Of a DNA stretch of 64,000 nucleotides, positions 17,667-27,240 are shown one piece after another. The stretch comes from [Mycobacterium] vasticus (GTDB lineage: Bacteria; Actinomycetota; Actinomycetes; Mycobacteriales; Mycobacteriaceae), in assembly GCF_020181595.1 (NCBI RefSeq), contig NZ_CP084028.1, positions 426,919 through 490,918 of the forward strand, in the 5' to 3' direction. Below the pieces are notes generated by a model. That model saw nothing but the letters and a program-made list of their open reading frames with translations, was not told the DNA's origin and ran no database searches. Within the stretch, counting starts at the first letter, position 1. Every line of letters begins with the position of its first letter. Made by a program: the position numbers and the translations under genes.

Positions 17667-18208
17667 GGCCGGAACTCCTTTCGCAGATCTTCGCGGTGCT
17701 TCAGTTCCTTCGTCGATGTCAGGCTGATACCAATCAGACAGTCGTCTTTGACGCGAATTCCGAAGGTCAGCTCTCCCCATTCGTAGGGCACCACCCAACC
17801 GAATGTCTCGTAGGCGGAGTGGCCCGTCACTCCGTAAGTCAATTCAACTGAGGGGTAGTGCTCCTTGACCATGTCGATCGTGATGCAGGAGGTGGATTCG
17901 ATATCAAATCCTGCGAAATCCCATCCGTTTGAATCGATTCCAAGCGAAGCGCCGGCAACTGTGACGTCTGGGCTGAGACGCACCGTCTCGCTGTCCCAGC
18001 GCCCCGGTGTTTCTGGGTCCTCGACCAACGGGGTGGCGAGCAGTTCTTCCATCTTCGCCACGGTCAACGGGACCAGGTTTACCGCGCGCTCCGCCAACTG
18101 CCACACATCATGGGGTGGTTCCGAACCGGTCACGGCAGTCCCTTTCTCCAGCTTTGTGCATCCGGCGGTGAGGCAGGCGATGGTGAGGACAGCTGCGAGC
18201 CATCTCAT
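17663..18208 (-). CDS. Lipoprotein, candidate immunity partner of the metallopeptidase
   Basis: A 181-residue protein starting MRWLAAVLTIACLTAGC, a lipoprotein signal peptide with lipobox LTAGC. The mature part has no recognisable catalytic motif; cysteines remain at SCITID and DDCLIG, possibly a disulphide. The ATG overlaps the stop of the metallopeptidase gene, so the two are translated together. Base composition is less GC-rich than the flanking core genes. Location outside the cytoplasmic membrane would suit protection against an exported protease; this is inference. A resemblance to DUF3558-type lipoproteins is possible but unverified. Confidence 0.8.
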   Translation of the reverse strand: MRWLAAVLTIACLTAGCTKLEKGTAVTGSEPPHDVWQLAERAVNLVPLTVAKMEELLATPLVEDPETPGRWDSETVRLSPDVTVAGASLGIDSNGWDFAGFDIESTSCITIDMVKEHYPSVELTYGVTGHSAYETFGWVVPYEWGELTFGIRVKDDCLIGISLTSTKELKHREDLRKEFRP

Positions 18209-19173
18209 TTGGCGGGACAACCCTGGCCGTAGTAGTCGTGATAGGTGCTGGCCGGCTCGGTCGACGGATGCAGTGAGCCGAACTCCTGGCCGATCGCGGT
18301 GATCGCGGTCTGGTAGGCGGCCTGAGTGCTGCCTGCCTGGAGATAGGTGTCGTAAATCCGTTCGAACTTGTCGTCCGAGCCGCCCGGGCGAACGATGTCC
18401 GGGCCGCCGTTCGCCAGTATCTCGCGCTCCACCTTGATCATGTTCATGGTCGCCGCGCCCTCATTGTCGAGCTGCGACTTAATGCATGATTCGCGTGCGC
18501 TTCGGTCGATTTGCGGAGGTCCGTAGAGTGCGTGTCCCATCTCATGGGAAATTGCGTTGACCAACTGTGCTGGATCATTTTTCAGGCTCGGGTCGATATT
18601 TATAATGTTTTCCTTGCGTCCAGAATCGCCATATTGAGTGTAGGTCCCCTCATTTGGCTTGAAGGTGAATTTCCATCTCTCCGCCTTGAGCTTTTCCCAC
18701 TCGGCGAGCAGGGTCGGCGACTTCGACGCGATCTTCCACGCTTCGTCGTCGATGGGCAGATCGCCGGGTTTCGGGTCGCCCGACACGGTGTTGTCCCAGG
18801 GCCAGGGGGCGGGCCGGTCGGCCGGGGAAGACGAATAGCGGCCGGTCAGTGCCTGCACGGTCGCGGCCCGCGCCCGGCTGTCGGCGGCCGCATCGGCGAC
18901 CACCTGATGAACCTCGCGGGTCTTGACGGCCAGGAACTGCTGGAACTGGCGGGATCCGGCTGGGGTCTCCAGGGCCGGCCAGCGGGCAGCGGCCTGTCTG
19001 ATGTCAGCTTCGATCGCATCAAGGCGCCGGCGGGCGAACAGGTTGTATCGGTGGGCGCCGCGCAGCACGCCCTCGAACTCTCGGTCGGCGGTCACGGACT
19101 CCGTCAGCCGCTGCACCAGCACCGCCTCGCGCGCCCGCGCCGCATCGGCGAAAGCGCCAAGCTCGTCGGGCAT
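18205..19173 (-). CDS. Putative zinc metallopeptidase with N-terminal helical domain, toxin-like
   Basis: A 322-residue protein. Residues 1-110 are helical and charged without a signal peptide and may serve as an export or adaptor domain, reminiscent of short mycobacterial effector leaders such as DUF4226 (uncertain). A Pro/Trp-rich linker leads to a C-terminal domain with HEMGH at 210-214 and Glu 238 in DNEGAATMN, 24 residues later, which fits the third zinc ligand of gluzincin-type peptidases. Parts around 18560-18680 are clearly AT-richer than the neighbours, a sign of transfer. Leaderless-type promoter upstream. Followed by a lipoprotein and a SnoaL-like gene in an overlapping operon. Confidence 0.75.
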   Translation of the reverse strand: MPDELGAFADAARAREAVLVQRLTESVTADREFEGVLRGAHRYNLFARRRLDAIEADIRQAAARWPALETPAGSRQFQQFLAVKTREVHQVVADAAADSRARAATVQALTGRYSSSPADRPAPWPWDNTVSGDPKPGDLPIDDEAWKIASKSPTLLAEWEKLKAERWKFTFKPNEGTYTQYGDSGRKENIINIDPSLKNDPAQLVNAISHEMGHALYGPPQIDRSARESCIKSQLDNEGAATMNMIKVEREILANGGPDIVRPGGSDDKFERIYDTYLQAGSTQAAYQTAITAIGQEFGSLHPSTEPASTYHDYYGQGCPAK

Positions 19174-19179
19174 AGCGAC

Positions 19180-19185
19180 AACGTA
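19180..19185 (-). promoter_or_regulatory. -10 element of a probable leaderless promoter for the metallopeptidase operon
   Basis: On the minus strand TACGTT is followed by 6 bases and the ATG at 19173, with no ribosome binding site. It defines the metallopeptidase as first gene of the three-gene operon. Confidence 0.45.
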
Positions 19186-19239
19186 GCGACCGCGCGCGGT
19201 GCCCGGTAGTCACTCCGATCCATGCGCCACACTGATCCC

Positions 19240-19500
19240 ATGACTCGTCACCAGGTGCAGCTGCTGACCCGCGACGGCTGCCAGGTCTGCGAAAAGGTGC
19301 ATGCCCAGCTCACTCGCCTGGCCGACGAGCTGGACTTCGACCTGCTGACCACCGACGTCGACGCCGCCGCGGCGGCCGGGGACAGCGCGCTGCGGGCCGA
19401 ATTCGGCGACCGGCTGCCGGTGGTGCTGCTCGACGGCGCCGAGCACAGCTACTGGGAGGTCGACGAGCCCCGGTTACGTGCTGATCTGGCGGGTTCATGA
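19240..19500 (+). CDS. Glutaredoxin-like protein (Rv0508-like)
   Basis: An 86-residue thioredoxin-fold protein with the redox motif CQVC in LLTRDGCQVCEKV and the cis-proline region DRLPVVLLDG. Fits the glutaredoxin-like Rv0508 that precedes hemA in M. tuberculosis. Two starts are possible, ATG at 19222 or 19240; neither has a clear ribosome binding site and the shorter, MTRHQVQL, is preferred. A role in thiol redox control near haem synthesis is inferred only from context. Confidence 0.8.
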   Translation: MTRHQVQLLTRDGCQVCEKVHAQLTRLADELDFDLLTTDVDAAAAAGDSALRAEFGDRLPVVLLDGAEHSYWEVDEPRLRADLAGS

Positions 19501-19600
19501 GGTGGTTCCAGCTTAATTTGGTGGGCCAGCGTCTTAGCCTCTACCGTGGAGTGAAGTTTGTTCACTGGTGACAGCAAGGAGCGGGCCAGGTGAATCCGCC

Positions 19601-20980
19601 GTGAGCGTCCTGCTCTTTGGGGTCTCCCATCGCAGTGCCCCGGTCTCGGTACTCGAGCAGCTCAGCACCGCCGAATCCGATCAGATCAAGATCGTCGAGC
19701 AGGTGTTGCAGTCGCCGCTCGTCACCGAGGCGATGATTCTGTCGACCTGCAACCGGGTCGAGATCTACGCCGTCGTCGAGGCTTTCCACGCCGGGCTGTC
19801 CGCGATCGGTCAGGTGCTCTCCGAGCATTCCGGTATGTCGATGACCGACCTGACCAAGTACGCCTACGTCCGCTACAGCGAGGCCGCCGTCGAGCACCTG
19901 TTCTCGGTGGCCAGCGGTCTGGATTCGGCGGTCGTGGGCGAGCAGCAGGTGCTCGGGCAGGTGCGCCGCTCCTACGCCTCCGCTGAGGCCAACAGCAGCG
20001 TCGGCCGGGTGCTGCATGAGCTGGCGCAGCGGGCCCTGTCGGTGGGCAAGCGGGTGCACGCCGAAACCGGGATCGACGCCGCCGGCGCGTCGGTGGTCTC
20101 GGTTGCGCTGGACATCGCCGGAACCCAGTTGGGTGACAACGAATTACGCGGCCGCACCGCGGCGGTGATCGGCGCCGGCTCGATGGGCGCACTGTCCGCG
20201 GCGCACCTGGTGCGTGCCGGAGTCGAGCACATTCACGTCGTCAACCGGTCGCTGCCGCGCGCCAAGCGCCTGGCCCGCAAGATCCGCGAGAGCGGCGTCG
20301 GCGCCGACGCGCTCACCCTGGATCGGGTGCCGGCCGCGCTGACCGGCGTGGACATCGCCGTGTGCTGCACCGGCGCGGTCAGCCCGGTGGTGTCGCTGGC
20401 CGACGTGCACCACGCGCTGGCCGCCGGAAACCGCGACGAGGCCACCCAGCCCCTGGTGATCTGCGACCTGGGCATGCCGCGCGACGTCGACGCCGCGGTC
20501 GCCGGGCTGCCCGGGATCCGGGTGATCGACATGGACCGGATCCAGCGCGAACCCTCGGCGCGGGTGGCCGCCTCCGACACCGACGCCGCGCACGGCATCG
20601 TCGCGCGTGAGGTCGCCACCTACCTGGCCGGCCAGCGGATGGCCGAGGTCACCCCCACCGTCACCGCCCTGCGGCAGCGGGCCGCCGACGTCGTCACCGC
20701 CGAATTGCTGCGGCTCGACCACCGGCTGCCGGATCTGGACACCGCGCACCGCGAGGAAGTGGCGCGCACCGTGCGCCGGGTGGTCGACAAGCTGCTGCAC
20801 GCCCCCACCGTGCGGGTCAAACAGCTGGCCAGCTCACCCGGTGGCGACAGCTACGCCGAGGCGCTGCGAGAGTTGTTCGAACTCGACCCGACCGCCGTGG
20901 ACGCGGTCGCGACCGCCGGCGAACTGCCCGTGGTTGCCGACGGCATGGGCGTCGGCGCCGAACCAGGCTCGGCGGGGTAG
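19601..20980 (+). CDS. hemA: Glutamyl-tRNA reductase
   Basis: A 459-residue enzyme that converts glutamyl-tRNA to glutamate-1-semialdehyde with NADPH, the first step of C5 tetrapyrrole synthesis. The N-terminal catalytic domain starts [14 protein letters not shown], with the active-site Cys 50 in LSTCNRVE; an NADP Rossmann domain has [12 protein letters not shown]; the C-terminal dimerisation helix includes [13 protein letters not shown]. The GTG at 19601 is chosen because [11 protein letters not shown] matches known N-termini; a GTG at 19568 in frame would add 11 residues. hemC starts 6 bases after the stop. Confidence 0.96.
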   Translation: MSVLLFGVSHRSAPVSVLEQLSTAESDQIKIVEQVLQSPLVTEAMILSTCNRVEIYAVVEAFHAGLSAIGQVLSEHSGMSMTDLTKYAYVRYSEAAVEHLFSVASGLDSAVVGEQQVLGQVRRSYASAEANSSVGRVLHELAQRALSVGKRVHAETGIDAAGASVVSVALDIAGTQLGDNELRGRTAAVIGAGSMGALSAAHLVRAGVEHIHVVNRSLPRAKRLARKIRESGVGADALTLDRVPAALTGVDIAVCCTGAVSPVVSLADVHHALAAGNRDEATQPLVICDLGMPRDVDAAVAGLPGIRVIDMDRIQREPSARVAASDTDAAHGIVAREVATYLAGQRMAEVTPTVTALRQRAADVVTAELLRLDHRLPDLDTAHREEVARTVRRVVDKLLHAPTVRVKQLASSPGGDSYAEALRELFELDPTAVDAVATAGELPVVADGMGVGAEPGSAG

Positions 20981-20986
20981 CGCCTC

Positions 20987-21925
20987 TTGGGTGAAGTGAT
21001 CCGGATCGGCACGCGGGGCAGCCTGTTGGCCACCACCCAGGCCGGAACCGTGCGCGACGCGCTGGTGGCCGCCGGTCATCCCGCGGAACTGGTGGTGATC
21101 AGCACCGTCGGCGATCGTGCCTCGGGGCCGGTCGCCGACCTCGGCGTGGGGGTGTTCACCGCCGAGCTGCGCGAGGCCATCGCCGATGACCGGGTGGACG
21201 CAGCGGTGCACTCGCACAAAGACCTGCCGACCGCGCAAGATCCCCGATTCGTGCTGGCCGCGATTCCGCGCCGCGAAGACCCTCGGGACGCGCTGGTGGC
21301 CCGCGACGGCCTGGTGCTCGGGGAGTTGCCGGCGGGCTCCGTGATCGGCACGTCCTCGCCGCGACGGGCCGCACAGCTTAGAGCACTGGGTCTCGGTTTG
21401 GAAATCCGCCCCCTACGAGGCAACCTAGACACCAGGTTGAACAGGGTAAGCAGCGGCGAACTCGATGCAATCGTGGTAGCCCGGGCGGGTCTGGCCCGAG
21501 TGGGACGCCTCGAGGTCATCACCGAGACGCTGGAGCCGGTACAGATGTTGCCGGCGCCGGCTCAAGGTGCGCTCGCGATCGAGTGTCGGGCCGACGACAC
21601 CGCACTGGCGGCGTTGCTGGCGCAGTTGGACGACACCGACACCCGCGTCGCGGTCACCGCGGAGCGGACCCTGCTCGCCGAGCTGGAGGCGGGTTGTTCC
21701 GCACCGGTCGGCGCGATCGCTGAGGTGGTCGAGTCGATCGATGAGGACGGCCGTGTCTTCGACGAGCTGTCGCTGCGCGGTTGCGTGGCGGCGCTGGATG
21801 GGTCCGACGTGATCCGCGCATCCGGCATCGGCAGCCCCGATCGGGCCCGGGAACTGGGGGTCTCGGTGGCCACGGAGCTGTTCGAGTTGGGTGCGCGCGA
21901 GCTGATGGCGGACGGGAAGTACTGA
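20987..21925 (+). CDS. hemC: Porphobilinogen deaminase (hydroxymethylbilane synthase)
   Basis: About 312 residues; polymerises four porphobilinogens to hydroxymethylbilane. Family motifs are clear: [42 protein letters not shown], and [10 protein letters not shown], whose Cys carries the dipyrromethane cofactor. The TTG at 20987 is the longest start; a GTG three codons later at 20996 gives the usual [10 protein letters not shown]-terminus and is equally likely. Operon with hemA and the next gene. Confidence 0.95.
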   Translation: MGEVIRIGTRGSLLATTQAGTVRDALVAAGHPAELVVISTVGDRASGPVADLGVGVFTAELREAIADDRVDAAVHSHKDLPTAQDPRFVLAAIPRREDPRDALVARDGLVLGELPAGSVIGTSSPRRAAQLRALGLGLEIRPLRGNLDTRLNRVSSGELDAIVVARAGLARVGRLEVITETLEPVQMLPAPAQGALAIECRADDTALAALLAQLDDTDTRVAVTAERTLLAELEAGCSAPVGAIAEVVESIDEDGRVFDELSLRGCVAALDGSDVIRASGIGSPDRARELGVSVATELFELGARELMADGKY

Positions 21926-21946
21926 AGAAGTGACTGGGAGTGGGAA

Positions 21947-23674
21947 ATGGCTCGCCAAGTGAGCGTGCGTGGGCAGAAGCCCAAGCCGGGCCGCATCGTC
22001 TTCGTCGGCTCGGGTCCTGGTGACCCGGGCCTGCTGACGGCGCGAGCGCGAACGGCGCTGACGAACGCCGCTCTGGTGTTCATCGATCCCGACGTTCCCG
22101 AGGCGGTGCTGGCGCTGGTCGGCATCGACCTGCCTCCGATCGTCGGCCCGGTGCCGCCGGAGGCCAAGTCGGAGAAGACCGCAGATGGCGCAGACGGCCC
22201 GGCCGACGCCGACGGTGCCGACAGCGCCGAGAACTCTGCGGACACCGCCGCCGCCACGGTTGCCGGTGGAGCCGACGTGCGCCCCGCGCTGGGCGAGCCG
22301 GCCGACGTGGCCAAGATCCTGGTCGCCGAGGCCCGAGCCGGCGCCGATGTGGTGCGCCTGGTCGCCGGAGACCCGCTGTCGATCGACTCCGTGATCACCG
22401 AGGTGAACGCGGTGGCCCGCACCACTGTGCAGTTCGAGATCGTTCCGGGCCTGCCCGCCACCAGCGCGGTGCCCACCTACGCCGGCCTGCCGCTCGGCTC
22501 GTCGCACACCGTGGCCGACGTTCGCGGTGACGTGGACTGGGCGGCGTTGGCCGCCGCGCCGGGTCCGCTGATCCTGCAGGCCACCACCTCGCATCTGCCC
22601 GACGCGGCCCGCACCCTCATCGAGTACGGCCTGTCGGAGTCCACGCCGTGCGTGGTCACCAGTTCGGGCACCACCTGTGCGCAGCGCTCGGTCGAGGCCA
22701 ACCTCATCGGGCTGACCGACCCCGCCGCGCTCGCCAGCATCGACCCGGTCGTCCTGCCCAACGGTCAGGAGACCTCAGCGGGGCCGCTGGTGGTGACCAT
22801 CGGCAAGACGGTGAACAACCGGGCGAAGCTGAACTGGTGGGAGAGTCGCGCACTGTACAGCTGGACCGTGCTGGTGCCGCGCACCAAGGACCAGGCCGGC
22901 GAGATGAGCGACCGGCTGGTCAGCCACGGCGCACTGCCGGTCGAGGTGCCCACCATCGCCGTCGAGCCGCCGCGCAGCCCCGCCCAGATGGAAAGGGCCG
23001 TCAAGGGATTGGTGGACGGTCGCTACCAGTGGGTGGTGTTCACCTCCACCAATGCGGTGCGTGCGGTGTGGGAGAAGTTCGGCGAGTTCGGTCTGGACGC
23101 CCGCGCGTTCTCCGGGGTCAAGATCGCCTGCGTCGGCGAGGCCACCGCGGAGCGGGTCCGGGCGTTCGGGATCAGTCCGGAGCTGGTGCCGTCCGGCGAG
23201 CAGTCCTCGCTGGGCCTGCTCGACGAATTCCCGCCCTACGACGACATTTTCGACCCGGTCAACCGGGTGCTGCTGCCGCGTGCCGACATCGCCACCGAGA
23301 CGCTGGCCGAGGGCCTGCGGGATCGGGGCTGGGAGATCGAGGACGTCACCGCCTACCGCACGGTGCGTGCCGCACCGCCGCCCGCCCACATCCGGGAGAT
23401 GATCAAGACCGGTGGGTTCGACGCGGTGTGCTTCACCTCGAGTTCCACGGTGCGCAACCTGGTCGGCATCGCCGGCAAGCCGCACGCCCGGACCATCGTG
23501 GCGTGCATCGGACCGAAAACCGCTGAAACGGCAGCCGAATTCGGGCTGCGGGTCGACGTGCAGCCGGAGACCGCCGCGGTAGGACCGCTGGTGGACGCGC
23601 TGGCCGAGCACGCCGCCCGGTTGCGCGCCGAAGGCGCACTGCCGCCACCGCGTAAGAAGAGCCGCAGGCGTTAA
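21947..23674 (+). CDS. hemD: Bifunctional uroporphyrinogen-III C-methyltransferase / uroporphyrinogen-III synthase
   Basis: A 575-residue fusion. Residues about 15-270 are a SAM-dependent tetrapyrrole methylase (IVFVGSGPGDPGLLT, the VVRLVAGDPL motif, VPGLPATSAVP). Residues about 300-560 are a HemD-type domain with VVFTSTNAVRAVWE and VCFTSSSTVRNLVG. An Ala/Asp-rich insert sits at about residues 75-108. The same fusion occurs as Rv0511 in M. tuberculosis. It closes uroporphyrinogen III and can methylate it towards sirohaem or cobalamin; in mycobacteria the methylase activity is not certain. ATG preceded by GGGAG. Confidence 0.93.
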   Translation: MARQVSVRGQKPKPGRIVFVGSGPGDPGLLTARARTALTNAALVFIDPDVPEAVLALVGIDLPPIVGPVPPEAKSEKTADGADGPADADGADSAENSADTAAATVAGGADVRPALGEPADVAKILVAEARAGADVVRLVAGDPLSIDSVITEVNAVARTTVQFEIVPGLPATSAVPTYAGLPLGSSHTVADVRGDVDWAALAAAPGPLILQATTSHLPDAARTLIEYGLSESTPCVVTSSGTTCAQRSVEANLIGLTDPAALASIDPVVLPNGQETSAGPLVVTIGKTVNNRAKLNWWESRALYSWTVLVPRTKDQAGEMSDRLVSHGALPVEVPTIAVEPPRSPAQMERAVKGLVDGRYQWVVFTSTNAVRAVWEKFGEFGLDARAFSGVKIACVGEATAERVRAFGISPELVPSGEQSSLGLLDEFPPYDDIFDPVNRVLLPRADIATETLAEGLRDRGWEIEDVTAYRTVRAAPPPAHIREMIKTGGFDAVCFTSSSTVRNLVGIAGKPHARTIVACIGPKTAETAAEFGLRVDVQPETAAVGPLVDALAEHAARLRAEGALPPPRKKSRRR

Positions 23675-23681
23675 CCACCCG

Positions 23682-24665
23682 ATGACCGGCTTCCCGCGGC
23701 AGCGTCCGCGCCGGCTGCGATCCACGCCGGCGTTACGCCGACTGGTGGCTCAGACGTCGTTGGAGCCCAGGCATCTGGTGCTGCCGCTGTTCGTCGCCGA
23801 CGGTATAGCGGAACCGCGGCTCATACCTTCAATGCCCGGTGTCTACCAGCACACCCGCGACTCGCTGCGCGCCGCCGCCGCCGACGCGGTGGCCGCCGGG
23901 GTGGGCGGGCTGATGCTGTTCGGGGTGCCCCAGCAGGCCGACAAAGACGCCACCGGCTCGGTCGGGGCCGCTGTCGACGGGGTGCTCAACGTCGCGCTGC
24001 GCGACCTGGCCGCCGATCTGGGCGATGCCACCGTGCTGATGGCCGACACCTGCCTGGATGAGTTCACCGATCACGGCCATTGTGGTGTGCTCGATGAGCG
24101 CGGCCGGGTCGACAACGACGCGACGGTGGCCGGCTATGTCGAACTTGCTGTCGCACAAGCGGAATCGGGCGCCCACGTGGTGAGCCCCAGCGGAATGATG
24201 GACGGCCAGGTCGCCGCCATCCGCGACGGTCTGGACTCCGCCGGATTCCACGACACGGTGATCCTGGCCTACGCGGCGAAGTTCGCCTCGGCGTTCTACG
24301 GCCCGTTCCGTGACGCGGTGGCCTCCACCCTGTCCGGAGACCGCCGTACTTACCAGCAGGAGCCCGGCAACGCCCGCGAGGCGCTGCGGGAGATCACCCT
24401 CGACCTCGCCGAGGGCGCGGACTTGGTGATGGTCAAACCGGCGATGGGATACCTGGACGTGATCGCGGCCGCGGCCGAGGTGTCCAGCGTTCCGGTTGCC
24501 GCCTACCAGGTTTCGGGCGAGTACTCGATGATCGCCGCGGCGGCCGCCAACGGCTGGATCGACCTGCGTTCGGCCGTGTGCGAATCGCTGATCGGCATCC
24601 GGCGAGCGGGTGCCGACATCGTGCTGACGTATTGGGCTGCCGAAGTCTCCGGCTGGCTGACATGA
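23682..24665 (+). CDS. hemB: Delta-aminolevulinic acid dehydratase (porphobilinogen synthase)
   Basis: A 327-residue TIM-barrel enzyme condensing two aminolevulinates to porphobilinogen. Both Schiff-base lysines are present: AYAAKFASAFYGPFR and MVKPAMGYLD. The metal loop reads DTCLDEFTDHGHCG, without the three-Cys zinc set of the animal type, so magnesium dependence is likely. The stop overlaps the next gene by ATGA. Last enzyme of the local hem cluster. Confidence 0.96.
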   Translation: MTGFPRQRPRRLRSTPALRRLVAQTSLEPRHLVLPLFVADGIAEPRLIPSMPGVYQHTRDSLRAAAADAVAAGVGGLMLFGVPQQADKDATGSVGAAVDGVLNVALRDLAADLGDATVLMADTCLDEFTDHGHCGVLDERGRVDNDATVAGYVELAVAQAESGAHVVSPSGMMDGQVAAIRDGLDSAGFHDTVILAYAAKFASAFYGPFRDAVASTLSGDRRTYQQEPGNAREALREITLDLAEGADLVMVKPAMGYLDVIAAAAEVSSVPVAAYQVSGEYSMIAAAAANGWIDLRSAVCESLIGIRRAGADIVLTYWAAEVSGWLT

Positions 24666-25078
24666 CCGGGCAACCGGACGTGACGGTCCGACCGGCTGAC
24701 GTCGACACCGGGTTCTGGCTGTGGCTGGCCGCACTGCCGTTGATGACGACCGGATACGCGATCAGCCTGCTGACCGCCCCCGAGGTCACCGCATCGGTGG
24801 TCACCTACACGATCGTCGGGCTGACGACGGTGGTGTTGCTGGTGGTGGTGACCACCTTCCTGGTGTTGATGCGCTCCGGATACCGTTGGGCCCGAACCCT
24901 GTTGACCGGCGGCGGGATCGCCTCGGTGGTGTATTCGGTCAGTGGATTGGCCCACGCCGACGCCCGGCCGTCGGTAGCGGTGCCGCTGGCCGTCACCGGC
25001 ATCATCGGGTCGGTGTTGATCGCGGCAGGGACATTCCTGTTGCACCGCACACAGTCCCAGGAGTACTTCGTCCGGTAG
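24662..25078 (+). CDS. Small membrane protein (Rv0513-like)
   Basis: A 138-residue protein with four predicted transmembrane segments (starting near residues 16, 42, 75 and 100) and the short loop RSGYRWARTLLTGGG. Matches position and topology of Rv0513. Its ATG overlaps the hemB stop, so it belongs to the hem operon. Function unknown. Convergent with the first PGRS-glycosidase gene, 5 bases apart. Confidence 0.82.
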   Translation: MTGQPDVTVRPADVDTGFWLWLAALPLMTTGYAISLLTAPEVTASVVTYTIVGLTTVVLLVVVTTFLVLMRSGYRWARTLLTGGGIASVVYSVSGLAHADARPSVAVPLAVTGIIGSVLIAAGTFLLHRTQSQEYFVR

Positions 25079-25083
25079 TCGGC

Positions 25084-27225
25084 TCAGCCGGCCGGCCTCA
25101 CGGTGACGTCGACGGTGCCGGTGCCGTCCGAGGCGATGATCAGCACGGGGGCACCCGAAGCCGAGACGACGTGTCCGCCGGTGACGCTGACCTGGTAGCC
25201 GTCCGGGTAGATGATCTTGGGCACCGAGATCTCGGTCTGGGTCCCGGCGCCGAAGTGGCCTGCACCGCCTGCCATCTCGGTGGAGTAGCTGAAGTGGAAC
25301 GTGCCGTCGGCAAAGGACCAGGACTCCGGCGTGCCGGCGATGGCCTGCGGGTACGGCTCGGCCAGCGTGGTCAGAACGGGGTTGTCGGCCTGATCGTCGA
25401 CCACTCCACCGTTGAGGTTCGGGCCCATCGCGAGGCCGTAGTTCCAGTACATCCAGCCGAAGCCCTGACTGTTGGCCTCCGTGAGGGTGTCATCGATGCT
25501 GGGGGTGTACCTGGTGTTGCCGAACTCGGTGATCACCGCCGGCATGTTGTTGGGATAGGCATAGGCCGCAGCGTTGTCCTGGACGATGGTCTCCCACGCC
25601 GCGCAGCCGAAGGTGCTGTCGCCGAGCAGCGCCGTCGTCGTGCAGTAGTCGTGGAACGAGAAGACGGTGTTCTCGTCGTTCACCGTGCCCAGGTGAGTGG
25701 GTATCGGAAGGTTGCCGGACAGCGTGCTCGGTTCGATATAGACCGAGGTGTGCGGGTCGACGGACCGGATCGCCGAGGCCACCTGGTCGTAGAACGGGGT
25801 CAGTTGTTGAGCCCCGAAATAGGAATTGCCGAATATCGTTGACAGCCAGGTTGATCCAGGCCACGGTTCGTTCATGATCTCGTAGCCGGCCACGTTCGGG
25901 TCACCGGCGAAGTAGCCGGCGACGGCCTGCCACATCTGCGCGTAGTGATTCTGCAGCCCGACGCCGTCGGGTGCGTCGGAGTTGGACCAGAACGCATCCC
26001 AGGCGTGGTTCTGCGCGGGACTGATCGCGTAGGTCCACGGGAACCCGGCATTGATGTCGGGCAATCCGCCGGTCTGGACCGCCCAGTCCGGCGCACCGTC
26101 TGCGCCGAGCGAGGCGCTGTAGAGGTCCTGGTGCATGTCGAGTACCGAGTAGATGCCGTGGTTGGCCAGCGTCTGCACGGTCTGGTTGATTTCGGCCAGG
26201 TAGTCGTAGTCGATAACTCCAGGCGTCGGTTCGACGGCTTCCCAGATGATGCCCACCCGGACCGAGTTGAAGCCGTTGGCGGCCAGGAACGCCGCATCGT
26301 CGTCGTTGAACCCCTGGGCGGCCGGGTAGAACGGAGCGCCCTTGTTCACCTCGCTGAATCCGTGCAGGATGACGACGCGTCCGTCTTCGTCGGTGATCCA
26401 GGTACCGGTGGTGCCCAGGCCTGCGGCGGCCACGGCGGGCGCGCCGTCGAGGGTTCCGTAGTGGCCGACGGCACCGTGGATACCGAGCATGCTGCTGTTG
26501 CCGCCGGCGCCGCCGAGGGCGGGGAGGTCACCCGGGCCGGTGTAGGTCCCGTTGCCGGCGTCGCCGCCGTTGCCGCCGACGCCCATCAACCAGCCGGCGT
26601 CGCCGCCGTCCCCGCCGTTGCCTCCGGAACCGCCGTGGCCGCCACTGCCGCCGTTGCCGAACATGCCGGCTGCGCCGCCGGCCCCGCCCATTCCGCCGGA
26701 TTCGGTATTGTCCCAACCCTTTCCGCCGTCGCCGAACAGCCAGCCGCCGTCGCCGCCATTGGCGTGCTCTGCGGTGCCGTCGGCGCCGTCGCCGATCAGG
26801 GCGCGGCCGGTCAGGGCGAGGAACGGTTGGTTGATCAGGTTGTTGACCTGCGCGCCGAGGTCGCCGTTGATCCAGTCTTCGATACCGGTGTGGATCGGGG
26901 TGTAGAAGTACTGCTGTAGCCAGACGGCCGGATCGACCGGAATGGCTGCTGCCGCACCGGGTGTAGCCAGCCCACCGAGTTCGGCGAGCACAGTGTCCCA
27001 GTGGGTGGGCGCCAGGAAGGTGTCCCAGGAGGTGGGGGACAAGACCGCGTCCCAGACGAGGTTGCCGGTGCCGGCATCGACGAACGGCGCCATGGCCGCC
27101 TCGATCGCGTCGTCGAAGTCAGCCTGAGCGGCAGGGGCCGCGGCGAGTGGAGCGATCCCGTATGTCAGGAAAGCGGCGGTGGTAGCGGCAAATCCGACCG
27201 TCCGGCTCGTCATACGGTCTTTCAT
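25084..27225 (-). CDS. Secreted PGRS-GH5 glycosidase, endoglycoceramidase-like (copy 1)
   Basis: A 713-residue protein. Residues 1-36 form a Sec-type signal peptide ending AAQA, followed by a Trp-rich segment and the motif RALIGDGADGT that begins PGRS regions. Residues about 156-245 are Gly-rich PGRS repeats. Residues about 276-625 form a GH5 catalytic domain of endoglycoceramidase type: LHGFSEVNK, SVRVGIIWEAVEP, DMHQDLYS, the acid/base Glu 453 in NEPWPGS and the nucleophile Glu 567 in ITEFGNT. Residues about 635-713 form the beta-sandwich C-terminal domain of that family. No PE domain. Third gene of a three-gene operon, 15 bases after copy 2. The substrate, perhaps a glycolipid, is inferred from family. 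Confidence 0.88.
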   Translation of the reverse strand: MKDRMTSRTVGFAATTAAFLTYGIAPLAAAPAAQADFDDAIEAAMAPFVDAGTGNLVWDAVLSPTSWDTFLAPTHWDTVLAELGGLATPGAAAAIPVDPAVWLQQYFYTPIHTGIEDWINGDLGAQVNNLINQPFLALTGRALIGDGADGTAEHANGGDGGWLFGDGGKGWDNTESGGMGGAGGAAGMFGNGGSGGHGGSGGNGGDGGDAGWLMGVGGNGGDAGNGTYTGPGDLPALGGAGGNSSMLGIHGAVGHYGTLDGAPAVAAAGLGTTGTWITDEDGRVVILHGFSEVNKGAPFYPAAQGFNDDDAAFLAANGFNSVRVGIIWEAVEPTPGVIDYDYLAEINQTVQTLANHGIYSVLDMHQDLYSASLGADGAPDWAVQTGGLPDINAGFPWTYAISPAQNHAWDAFWSNSDAPDGVGLQNHYAQMWQAVAGYFAGDPNVAGYEIMNEPWPGSTWLSTIFGNSYFGAQQLTPFYDQVASAIRSVDPHTSVYIEPSTLSGNLPIPTHLGTVNDENTVFSFHDYCTTTALLGDSTFGCAAWETIVQDNAAAYAYPNNMPAVITEFGNTRYTPSIDDTLTEANSQGFGWMYWNYGLAMGPNLNGGVVDDQADNPVLTTLAEPYPQAIAGTPESWSFADGTFHFSYSTEMAGGAGHFGAGTQTEISVPKIIYPDGYQVSVTGGHVVSASGAPVLIIASDGTGTVDVTVRPAG

Positions 27226-27240
27226 CTTGACTTCCGTTTC

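Noticed and set aside
17211-17798. Longer form of the SnoaL-like protein starting at 17798
   Set aside because: The extra 44 residues overlap the lipoprotein gene and lack fold similarity; the ATG at 17666 has a strong AAAGGAG and ATGA coupling.
26540-26800. PGRS repeats as intergenic satellite or mobile repeat
   Set aside because: They are in frame in a single long protein and follow codon periodicity.
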